Shown here: positions 1-4,899 of the stretch, in pieces | How the letters are laid out: every line of letters starts with the position of its first letter | Numbering within the stretch: the stretch's first letter is position 1 | From: Zoogloea sp. | GTDB taxonomy: Bacteria; Pseudomonadota; Gammaproteobacteria; Burkholderiales; Rhodocyclaceae | Direction: 5' to 3' | Assembly: GCA_016790385.1 (NCBI GenBank) | Contig: JAEUNV010000055.1 | Location: 1 to 7,355 of the forward strand | Length of the DNA: 7,355 bases | Translations under genes and position numbers: made by a program | Notes under the pieces: model-generated | Databases searched by the model: none | Told to the model about the DNA's origin: nothing | Seen by the model: only the letters and a program-made list of their open reading frames with translations

Positions 1-3
1 CGC

Positions 4-32
4 TGGCCCCGGGGAGCGGCTACCATTACAAT
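4..32 (+). promoter_or_regulatory. Candidate promoter of tRNA-Leu
   Basis: TACAAT at 27-32 matches five of six bases of the sigma-70 -10 hexamer. It is followed by a very GC-rich discriminator (about 33-41), the kind found at stringently controlled stable-RNA promoters. A -35 element with a 17-bp spacer would be at 4-9 (TGGCCC), which is poor. The tRNA would start a few bases after the expected transcription start. The -10 plus GC-rich discriminator is seen directly; the promoter role is inferred. Confidence 0.4.
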
Positions 33-46
33 GCGCGCCGCTGGAT

Positions 47-131
47 GCGGGGTTGGCGGAATTGGTAGACGCACTGGATTTAGGTTCCAGCGCCGCAAGG
101 CGTGAGGGTTCGAGTCCCTTGCCCCGCACCA
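47..131 (+). tRNA. tRNA-Leu, anticodon UAG, CCA encoded
   Basis: Class II tRNA of 85 nt that folds completely. The acceptor stem pairs 47-53 with 121-127 (GCGGGGT/GCCCCGC, one G-T wobble), followed by discriminator A128 and encoded CCA 129-131. The anticodon stem pairs 74-78 with 86-90 (CTGGA/TCCAG) around loop 79-85; the anticodon TAG is at 81-83 and reads CUA/CUG leucine codons. A long variable arm (about 91-104, CGCC-GCAA-GGCG) is typical of tRNA-Leu. The T arm is GAGGG-TTCGAGT-CCCTT. The gene stands alone, convergent with the aldehyde dehydrogenase. I see no integrase or duplicated tRNA end nearby, so there is no sign that it serves as an attachment site in this window. Confidence 0.97.
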
Positions 132-184
132 CCAGCGCACCTGGGATCCCTCCGGAAGTGCCTGATACGTGCCCTTGGCCTGTT

Positions 185-209
185 GCATGGTGCCCTGCCG
201 GCACCGCGC
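185..209. terminator. Hairpin in the convergent gap, possible weak terminator
   Basis: A perfect 6-bp stem GGTGCC (189-194) / GGCACC (200-205) with a 5-nt loop can be lengthened by outer G-C pairs across a mismatch. It lies between the 3' end of tRNA-Leu (131) and the stop of the minus-strand aldehyde dehydrogenase (250), where a terminator is expected. Neither strand has a T-run after it, so it is not a classical intrinsic terminator. The rest of 132-249 shows no gene. Confidence 0.3.
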
Positions 210-249
210 GTCAGCTCAAGCTTCCGGCGACCTCGCCCGACGTGCTCCC

Positions 250-1683
250 TCAGTCTTCGCCGTAGCCGAGGATTGCCTTCACCTCGACGAACTCCTCGAT
301 GCCGAAGGCGCCCCACTCCCGCCCCAAGCCCGATTGCTTGTAGCCCCCAAAGGGGCCTGCCAGATCAATGGGTGCGCCGTTGAGATGCACGTTGCCGGTG
401 CGCAGGCGACGGGCCACGGAACGCGCCCGTCCCAGATCTGACGAGGATACATATCCCGACAGGCCGTACACAGTATCGTTGGCGATGCGGATGGCGTCCT
501 CCTCGTCCTTATAGGTGAGGATGGACAGCACCGGGCCGAAGATTTCCTCCCGGGCGATGGTCATCTCCGGCGTCACACCGCTGAAGATCGTCGGCCGCGC
601 AAAGTAGCCCCGCTCCAACCCGTCCGGGCGTCCGGGCCCGCCAGCCACGCATTTCGCACCTTCCGCAAGCCCCGTGGCGATCAGCGCCTGGACTCGCTCA
701 AACTGCGCCCGATTGGCCAGCGGCCCCATGGTCGTGCCGTCCGCTGCCGGATCTCCCACCACAACCCGGGCAAGTGCCGCAACGGCGATCTCTTCCACCT
801 CCGCCAGACGTGCCTCGGGTACCAGCATGCGTGACGGTGCATTGCAGTTCTGGCCGCTGTTTGTCATCAGGGTAAGCACGCCCTGCTTCACCGCCCGAGG
901 AAAATCCGCATCGTCGAGCAGGATGTTGGCTGACTTGCCGCCCAGTTCCAGCGCCACCTTCTTGATGGTATCGGCGGCGCTCTTCATGACCAGCCTGCCC
1001 GCCCGGGTGGAGCCCGTGAAAGACACCATGTCCACGTCGGGATGAGCGCACAGGGCAGCACCGACACCGGCGCCATCGCCATTGACCAGGTTGAACACGC
1101 CCTCCGGCACCCCCGCCTCGTGGAGGATTTCGGCCAGGATAACCGCTGACAAGGGCGCCAGCTCAGAAGGTTTGAGAACCATGGTGCACCCGGCCGCCAG
1201 GGCCGGCGCCACCTTGCAGGCCATCTGATTTGCCGGCCAGTTCCACGGCGTAATCAACGCACACACACCAGCAGGTTCGCGCAGGATGCGCGTGGCGCCG
1301 CGGCTGCTTTCGAAAGGGAAGTCCGTCAATGCGGCCGCGGCGGCCTTGAAGTGCGCGAGGCCCGAGCCCGACTGGGCAGTGCCTGCCAGGTGCTTGTACG
1401 GCGCGCCCATTTCGGTGGAGATCGCCCGTGCCATGTCCTCGTAACGCGCCTTATAGGCGGCGCAGATGCGCTGGAGCAAATCAATGCGGGCCTCCCGCGT
1501 GCTGGTGGAAAAGGCCGCAAAGGCCCCCCGGGCCGAGGCCACGGCGCGCTCCACATCGTCCTGCGCGCCCGCGGCGATGGAGCCAACAGCCGCTTCCGTG
1601 GCGGGGTTGATCACGTCCAGCCGGGCAGCGGAGGCAGGGTCGACCCAACGGCCGCCAATGTAGAACTGTTGATGATGAGGCAT
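250..1683 (-). CDS. Aldehyde dehydrogenase family protein (NAD(P)+-dependent)
   Basis: Full-length 477-residue ALDH-superfamily enzyme that should oxidise an aldehyde to its carboxylate with NAD(P)+ in the cytoplasm. The family landmarks are intact: PWNWP with the oxyanion asparagine N148, the KPSE cofactor lysine K171, the Rossmann-turn motif FTGSTRAG (222-229), the general base E246 in LELGGKS, the catalytic cysteine C280 in NSGQNC, and the cofactor glutamate E380 in EEIFGPV. The C-terminal GGYKQSGLGRE (446-456) is also typical. Length is normal. Overall flavour is of broad, uncharacterised ALDHs; the substrate cannot be read from the sequence. The start is ATG, with AAGGA (1692-1696) 8 nt upstream. 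The gene lies 71 bp after the lytic transglycosylase and may have its own promoter. An 8-bp inverted repeat surrounds its ribosome binding site. Confidence 0.95.
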   Translation of the reverse strand: MPHHQQFYIGGRWVDPASAARLDVINPATEAAVGSIAAGAQDDVERAVASARGAFAAFSTSTREARIDLLQRICAAYKARYEDMARAISTEMGAPYKHLAGTAQSGSGLAHFKAAAAALTDFPFESSRGATRILREPAGVCALITPWNWPANQMACKVAPALAAGCTMVLKPSELAPLSAVILAEILHEAGVPEGVFNLVNGDGAGVGAALCAHPDVDMVSFTGSTRAGRLVMKSAADTIKKVALELGGKSANILLDDADFPRAVKQGVLTLMTNSGQNCNAPSRMLVPEARLAEVEEIAVAALARVVVGDPAADGTTMGPLANRAQFERVQALIATGLAEGAKCVAGGPGRPDGLERGYFARPTIFSGVTPEMTIAREEIFGPVLSILTYKDEEDAIRIANDTVYGLSGYVSSSDLGRARSVARRLRTGNVHLNGAPIDLAGPFGGYKQSGLGREWGAFGIEEFVEVKAILGYGED

Positions 1684-1684
1684 G

Positions 1685-1717
1685 CTCTCCGTCCTTCGGT
1701 GTGATGGAAACGGAGAG
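1685..1717 (-). promoter_or_regulatory. Inverted repeat spanning the aldehyde dehydrogenase ribosome binding site
   Basis: CTCTCCGT (1685-1692) and ACGGAGAG (1710-1717) are perfect 8-bp inverted repeats separated by 17 nt. In the minus-strand transcript the 3' arm ends one base before the ATG, and the AAGGA Shine-Dalgarno falls at the loop/stem junction. The structure could be a DNA operator or an RNA hairpin restricting ribosome access. The repeat is seen directly; either role is inferred. Confidence 0.45.
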
Positions 1718-1719
1718 AA

Positions 1720-1747
1720 AGTACAGGAAATGGACGAATGGCGTGAA
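1720..1747 (-). promoter_or_regulatory. Weak candidate sigma-70 promoter for the aldehyde dehydrogenase
   Basis: On the minus strand TTCACG (1742-1747) and TGTACT (1720-1725) are spaced by 16 bp, each matching four of six consensus bases. Transcription would begin near 1713, inside the upstream arm of the 1685-1717 dyad, which would favour that dyad acting as an operator rather than an RNA hairpin. The match is weak, and short gaps give such hits by chance. Confidence 0.25.
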
Positions 1748-1754
1748 GCGCCGC

Positions 1755-2657
1755 TCAGCCCCGCAAGATATCGGGGTGCCGCGGCGCGCGGTAGAAGGCC
1801 AGCACCCGGCGCACATACTCCTGGGTTTCGGCGAAGGGCGGAACCCCTTTGTAGCGGGCCACATTGCCCTCACCGGCGTTGTAGGCAGCCGCCGCCAGGG
1901 CCACGTCGCCCTTGAAATGCTGGAGCAGCCAGCGCAGATAGGCGAGCCCCCCCCGGATGTTCTGCTCCGGGTCGAGGGCGTCGCGGACACCGAAGCGCTC
2001 GGCCGTATCGGGGATCAGCTGCATGAGACCGAGGGCATTCTTGGGGGAACGCGCGGATGCGTCGAAATTGGATTCGGTACGCACGATGGCCAGTGCCAGG
2101 CGCGGATCGACGCTGAAGCGCGGAGCCAGCTTCTGGACCATCTGGGCATGACGGCGCTTGTCCACCGGCAACGCCCGGACGAAGCGATCCACCACATCGT
2201 GGGGCACCGCCTCGCCACTATCCGCCACCAAAACCTCCGGCGCCTTGCCGGTGATGAGGCAATCGGGCAGTTTCTCGGCTCCAGCCAGGGGGCTGACGAG
2301 GCCCTGGGCCTTCTCATGCCCCCGCTGGGCCGCAATCGACAGCAGTGTTGTGCCCACCTGGCCGTCCCGGGCAACGCCCTGCCCCAACATGTACAGGCGC
2401 CCCAGGCGATACTGCCCCTCGACGCTGCCATCCCGCGCGGCAGCACAATAGTAGGCGGCCGCCACACCTGGCTGCCGACTGGCCTCGGCCCGGTAGCCGC
2501 TCTCCAGCAGGCGCGCCAGGGCCGGCGGCTCATCGCTCCATTCGGGTGCCTCCAAGGGCCCCGCATCCCGTCCGGCGGCCTGAACACCAACAGCCAGCAA
2601 GGCCAGCAGGGCGGCAAGGGCACGGCGGCAGGAAGTGGGAAGGCAGGAAGCAATCAT
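1755..2657 (-). CDS. Secreted lytic transglycosylase with Sel1-like repeats and SLT domain
   Basis: A 300-residue exported protein expected to cleave peptidoglycan glycan strands non-hydrolytically in the periplasm. The N-terminus has a Sec signal peptide: basic RR at 11-12, a hydrophobic stretch about 13-24, and likely cleavage after VQA (25-27). Residues about 64-120 hold two Sel1-like helical repeats (AAAYYCAAARDG, GQYRLGRLYMLGQG and following), a protein-contact module. The C-terminal SLT domain (about 175-290) has the catalytic glutamate E195 in RTESNF, then ALGLMQLIP (208-216), NIRGGLAYL (233-241), AAYNAGEGNV (257-266) and PPFAETQEYV (273-282), all typical of family 1 transglycosylases. 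The Shine-Dalgarno before this ATG is poor, but the signal peptide begins right there, which supports the start. Codons for the conserved RGG triplet form a G8 run (C8 on the plus strand, 1947-1954). Confidence 0.92.
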   Translation of the reverse strand: MIASCLPTSCRRALAALLALLAVGVQAAGRDAGPLEAPEWSDEPPALARLLESGYRAEASRQPGVAAAYYCAAARDGSVEGQYRLGRLYMLGQGVARDGQVGTTLLSIAAQRGHEKAQGLVSPLAGAEKLPDCLITGKAPEVLVADSGEAVPHDVVDRFVRALPVDKRRHAQMVQKLAPRFSVDPRLALAIVRTESNFDASARSPKNALGLMQLIPDTAERFGVRDALDPEQNIRGGLAYLRWLLQHFKGDVALAAAAYNAGEGNVARYKGVPPFAETQEYVRRVLAFYRAPRHPDILRG

Positions 2658-2777
2658 GAAATACCGGATCAGACGGAATCAGAGCCCGCATCATGCCCGC
2701 CCTCAGCCCACATGGCCGTGACAGACTCGCCGTTGGCTGCGCTATAAACGCGCGGCACATAGGCTTCGTGGCGTTTG

Positions 2778-2793
2778 TGCGATGAATTTCACA
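2778..2793. promoter_or_regulatory. CRP/Vfr-like palindrome
   Basis: The plus strand reads TGCGA-N6-TCACA and the minus strand TGTGA-N6-TCGCA: nine of ten conserved bases of the CRP-family consensus TGTGA-N6-TCACA, with the right spacing, inside an AT-richer patch. It is centred about 128 bp upstream of the transglycosylase start codon. Its distance from the only -10-like block (about 50 bp from the implied start) is not a standard activator position, so function is uncertain. Confidence 0.35.
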
Positions 2794-2972
2794 TTTCCCG
2801 CCATGTACCGCCCGCCAGGCCAAAGACCCCCTGAAGATGACCTGGCACACGCCTTCCCTCGCATCATGGCTCATCCGCGCTTCTCTGCGATGCCAGCCAG
2901 CAGTCACAAGCCGAGAGTCGGCCCGGGTTTCCGCGAGTTGCACACAAACCGCGCCCTGTTCGCCCCCGACGG

Positions 2973-3019
2973 CGCTAGCAGCGGCTACCTATGACTCCGC
3001 TACCCGCGGGCGCCTAGCG
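2973..3019 (-). terminator. Nested inverted repeats downstream of the two-gene operon
   Basis: Outer arms CGCTAG (2973-2978) and CTAGCG (3014-3019) enclose inner arms AGCGG (2980-2984) and CCGCT (2997-3001), so the transcript could form a branched or bulged hairpin 21 nt after the stop of the upstream gene. The location suits a transcript end. No T-run follows on the minus strand, so Rho-independent termination is doubtful; it may be an RNA 3'-end stabilising structure or chance in GC-rich DNA. Confidence 0.3.
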
Positions 3020-3039
3020 TCGACCATGCCTCGACCAGC

Positions 3040-4020
3040 TCAGAGCGCTTCGATCTCCAGGAACACCTGCGTCTGATTGAGGAGCAGGTAGGCGATCTCG
3101 CCAAAGGTCATCGGCCCCCCCGGGGGGGCACCGCGCCGCCCTTCCAGGCCGCAGTAAAGGTAGTTGAGAATGCAGTTGCACGACCACAGGGCTGTGTCCC
3201 GGCCGCCCGCAGGATCCGCGGCGAAGTCCACCGGCGCGGCCAGCCGATAGACAACGTCATCAAACACCGGAGCATAGAAATCCACCCGTCCGGTGGCGGG
3301 GTCTATGCCCTTGATCGACACATTCACCGACGCCCCACCGTAGTCCGCCACCAACGGCAGGCGCAGATCAGCCTGACATGCCTTAAGGTAGGCCGCCAGG
3401 GTAGTCTCCACGCCATCCACCGTGCATCGGCCGGCAGAAAAGCCCGTCTCCGGAAAGCGCAATTCCCCCCCATTACCCTGACCCATGGCGTTGGCGATAT
3501 GCACACAGGCGAAACGGTCGTCAGGCAGGGGCACGTGCATCACCACCGCCCGCTCTGCATCGAAGTCCAGCCCGGGGCCGCTGACCACCAGGGGCGCCAC
3601 CCGGCCGATGTCGTCCACATGGCAGCCAGCCACCCAGCCGACCACCGGCTTGATGAACATGTCCTCAAAACCCGGCGCTTTGCGCGCGTACAGTGAATGG
3701 ATGGCAGTGAAGGCCGGAATGATGATCAGGCTGAAGCCGTTAGCCGGGCCGTCGGCGCACACATGGTCGATGCTCGTGATGTCGTAGCAGCGGATCTCCG
3801 GTGCGCCAGCATCCGCCGGCATGCAGGTGACAAAGAGCCGCTCCAGGCTCACCTGCCCACCTTCGCTGCCCATGAAATAGGGAATCGTGCCACCGATCCA
3901 GTTACCGGCAGGCAGACGGCGCAGCAGGGCCTCATCGCCAGCAATCATCAGGAAATGACCAGCGCGGATCAGCGCGGCTGCCTCGTCCAGCCCCATCAGA
4001 CCGCTCTCGACGGCGCTCAT
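3040..4020 (-). CDS. Conserved-looking protein of unknown function, possible FIST-like sensor
   Basis: 326 residues, with no signal peptide or clear membrane segment, so probably cytoplasmic. I do not recognise a characterised family. The C-terminal pattern, SCNCILNYLYCGLEG (280-294), then FGEIAYLLLNQTQVFLEI (306-323), resembles the end of FIST_C domains, where a GEI motif is followed by HNQT and a hydrophobic strand. NWIGGTIPYF (40-49) could be a counterpart of the glycine-rich turn in FIST_N. FIST domains are predicted small-ligand sensors; this link is remote and from memory only. Cys281 and Cys283 form a CxC that could bind metal or be redox-active. The start ATG overlaps the previous stop by 4 nt (ATGA), with GGAGG (4025-4029) 4 nt upstream, so translation is probably coupled. 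A C7G7 tract at 3115-3128 encodes residues about 299-303. A separate uncharacterised DUF family is equally possible. Confidence 0.85.
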   Translation of the reverse strand: MSAVESGLMGLDEAAALIRAGHFLMIAGDEALLRRLPAGNWIGGTIPYFMGSEGGQVSLERLFVTCMPADAGAPEIRCYDITSIDHVCADGPANGFSLIIIPAFTAIHSLYARKAPGFEDMFIKPVVGWVAGCHVDDIGRVAPLVVSGPGLDFDAERAVVMHVPLPDDRFACVHIANAMGQGNGGELRFPETGFSAGRCTVDGVETTLAAYLKACQADLRLPLVADYGGASVNVSIKGIDPATGRVDFYAPVFDDVVYRLAAPVDFAADPAGGRDTALWSCNCILNYLYCGLEGRRGAPPGGPMTFGEIAYLLLNQTQVFLEIEAL

Positions 4021-4736
4021 GCGGCCTCCGGCAGCAATTGGCGCAGCTCGTGGACCAGCATGCGCTCGTTCTTGACGAAGTAGCGATGAAGGTCGCGCAG
4101 CTTCATCCGCCGCACCTCCTCATCGGCAATCATGGCCACCTGGCTGCGGGTACGGGATAGCAGCAGCTGAAGGCCGAGCACCCGGACATCCAGGGGTAGA
4201 GTCCCATCCATCAGACGCTGCCACACCGGGTCATCCAGGTCGGGCACCCGGCTGGCGGCAGCTGTGGGGAGCGGCGCGGGCTCGGAGCCGGACACCGGCC
4301 CGGCCCCGTTCACTGCATGCCGACCCCGATCAAGGGCGTATCGATAACGCCACAACTCGGTCATTGGCAGGTCGAGGATGGAACACACACCGTTCATGCC
4401 AACGCCTTCATTGAGCAAGGACAGGATCTGCCGGTCGAGGGCCCGGGTGAAAGGCATGCCGGCCTCGCCGGCCCAGGGGTAGCGCGGCATCTCGCTGCCC
4501 GCCGGCACCCGCACATGCACCTGGACCCGCCAGCCTCCAAACCCGGTGTGTCGCCAAGTGGCTTCGGCGCCCCCCTCCACCACCCGTGGGCGGCCCAGGC
4601 CAAACCAGCTGCGCGGCGCTTCCACGCCTATCCACACAGACATGCAGCGGTTGAATTCGTCCGCACGACAGGCCTGGACTACCCAGGGCTCCTGCACCTG
4701 CAACAACTGCTTCCACAACGCCAGCCCATCCACCAT
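4017..4736 (-). CDS. Probable domesticated ISL3-family transposase N-terminus (DNA-binding protein)
   Basis: 239 residues from the ATG at 4734-4736. This start is chosen over an in-frame ATG at 4832 because GGAGG (4742-4746) lies 5 nt upstream and the sigma-54 start site would exclude the longer form. Residues 7-136 follow the layout of ISL3-family transposase N-termini: LWKQLLQVQEPW (7-18), a beta-rich VWIGVE segment, WRHTGF (61-66), the HVRVP strand (74-78), PWA (87-89), FTRALDRQILSLL (96-108) and a helix-turn-helix-like unit ending in LWRYRYALD (129-136). The cysteines of the usual zinc finger are absent. A proline/alanine-rich linker (about 143-167) leads to a basic helical tail (170-239) in place of the DDE catalytic domain, so it cannot be an active transposase. 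Inferred role: DNA-binding regulator or structural protein, coupled to the following gene by ATGA overlap. No inverted repeats of an IS are seen around it. The ISL3 link rests on motif recognition only. Confidence 0.85.
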   Translation of the reverse strand: MVDGLALWKQLLQVQEPWVVQACRADEFNRCMSVWIGVEAPRSWFGLGRPRVVEGGAEATWRHTGFGGWRVQVHVRVPAGSEMPRYPWAGEAGMPFTRALDRQILSLLNEGVGMNGVCSILDLPMTELWRYRYALDRGRHAVNGAGPVSGSEPAPLPTAAASRVPDLDDPVWQRLMDGTLPLDVRVLGLQLLLSRTRSQVAMIADEEVRRMKLRDLHRYFVKNERMLVHELRQLLPEAA

Positions 4737-4741
4737 GCTCA

Positions 4742-4746
4742 CCTCC
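4742..4746 (-). promoter_or_regulatory. Strong ribosome binding site that fixes the start at 4736
   Basis: The minus strand reads AGGGAGGTGA (4739-4748), a 9-of-10 match to the AAGGAGGTGA complement of 16S rRNA, with GGAGG 5 nt before the ATG at 4734-4736. This settles the start of the ISL3-derived gene, which could otherwise be read 32 codons longer. Confidence 0.85.
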
Positions 4747-4773
4747 CTCGGGAAACACTCCCGGCGAGGGGAG
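4743..4773 (-). promoter_or_regulatory. Potential fold-back leader masking the Shine-Dalgarno of the sigma-54 operon
   Basis: In the minus-strand transcript CTCCCCTCG (4765-4773) can pair with CGAGGGAG (4743-4750), which includes most of the GGAGG ribosome binding site: 8 bp with one bulged C. The same CTCCC can instead pair with a GGGAG lying between them (4758-4762), which would leave the ribosome binding site free. The two pairings exclude each other. The complementarity is seen; switching is inference. Confidence 0.4.
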
Positions 4774-4789
4774 CGCGTCCTGAAGATTC

Positions 4790-4804
4790 GCAAGGGGCGT
4801 GCCA
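4790..4804 (-). promoter_or_regulatory. Sigma-54 (RpoN) promoter, exact core match
   Basis: The minus strand reads TGGCACG-CCCC-TTGC, identical to the sigma-54 consensus TGGCACG-N4-TTGC at all eleven specified positions, with correct spacing of the -24 GG (4802-4803) and -12 GC (4790-4791). Transcription would start near 4779, giving a leader of about 43 nt before the ATG at 4736. It directs the two-gene operon at 3040-4736. RpoN promoters require an AAA+ enhancer-binding activator; none is encoded in this window. Confidence 0.85.
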
Positions 4805-4824
4805 ACCGACACAGACTGCAACAG

Positions 4825-4838
4825 GCCGCCAATGCGGC
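4825..4838. repeat. Short inverted repeat just upstream of the sigma-54 promoter
   Basis: GCCGC (4825-4829) and GCGGC (4834-4838) form a perfect 5-bp dyad with a 4-nt centre, about 52 bp upstream of the predicted start. It is flanked by TGCA at 4817-4820 and 4841-4844. It could be a second protein site between promoter and upstream dyad, but 5-bp GC dyads are common in DNA of this composition. Confidence 0.25.
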
Positions 4839-4841
4839 GAT

Positions 4842-4869
4842 GCACCATGTTCAAACTGTAAACAGGTGC
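4842..4869. promoter_or_regulatory. Interrupted palindrome, candidate enhancer-binding site
   Basis: GCACCATGTT (4842-4851) and AACAGGTGC (4861-4869) are inverted copies differing by one missing base, around a 9-nt AT-rich centre. The dyad is centred about 77 bp upstream of the predicted sigma-54 start, within the range used by RpoN-dependent activators. Its half-sites do not match the spacing I know for NifA (TGT-N10-ACA), and the GCACC/GGTGC arms are too far apart for a standard NtrC site. The cognate activator is therefore unknown. Confidence 0.45.
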
Positions 4870-4872
4870 TAC

Positions 4873-4891
4873 AACGCCACCCCGTGGCGCT
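4873..4891 (-). terminator. Hairpin after the DUF934 gene, probable end of the cys transcript
   Basis: CGCCAC (4875-4880) and GTGGCG (4884-4889) pair perfectly around CCC. On the minus strand the stem grows to 8 bp with a G-U and an A-U pair. It begins 8 nt after the TGA of the DUF934 gene (4900-4902). Only short T-runs follow (TTT near 4860), so termination may be partial. It insulates the cys genes from the sigma-54 promoter downstream. Confidence 0.45.
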
Positions 4892-4899
4892 GCTGCAAA

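Larger units (their letters stand above)
2658..3039. other. 382-bp intergenic region without a convincing gene
   Basis: This gap separates the stop of the possible FIST-like gene from the start of the transglycosylase. Small open frames on both strands have no recognisable motif, no good ribosome binding site and GC-shadow composition, so I call no gene. It should contain the transglycosylase promoter. A TATAAA on the plus strand (2743-2748, read TTTATA on the minus strand) is the only AT-rich -10-like block, with no good -35 for either direction. It also contains a CRP-like dyad (2778-2793) and a structured repeat (2973-3019). Confidence 0.6.

Noticed and set aside
47..131. tRNA-Leu as an integration site for a genomic island
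   Set aside because: No integrase and no repeated copy of the tRNA 3' end were found in the window; the adjacent genes are ordinary.
1701..2747. Long plus-strand frame opposite the lytic transglycosylase
   Set aside because: The opposite strand encodes a complete SLT domain with catalytic residues; this frame shows no domain or ribosome binding site and is a composition shadow.
2530..2943. Minus-strand frame extending from the gap into the transglycosylase gene
   Set aside because: It overlaps the signal peptide and Sel1 region in another frame, has no recognisable motif and mixed Cys/Arg/Pro composition typical of noncoding frames.
2782..2994. 70-codon plus-strand frame in the 382-bp gap
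   Set aside because: No Shine-Dalgarno, no known motif, and its start overlaps the CRP-like dyad; not enough to call a gene.
4737..4832. 32-codon N-terminal extension of the ISL3-derived gene
   Set aside because: The extension would begin upstream of the predicted sigma-54 start site, is Arg/Cys-rich, and the strong GGAGG is placed for the ATG at 4736.
4842..4869. NifA or NtrC binding site
   Set aside because: The TGT/ACA pair here is 11 bp apart rather than 10, and GCACC/GGTGC are 18 bp apart rather than about 5-7, so neither consensus is met.
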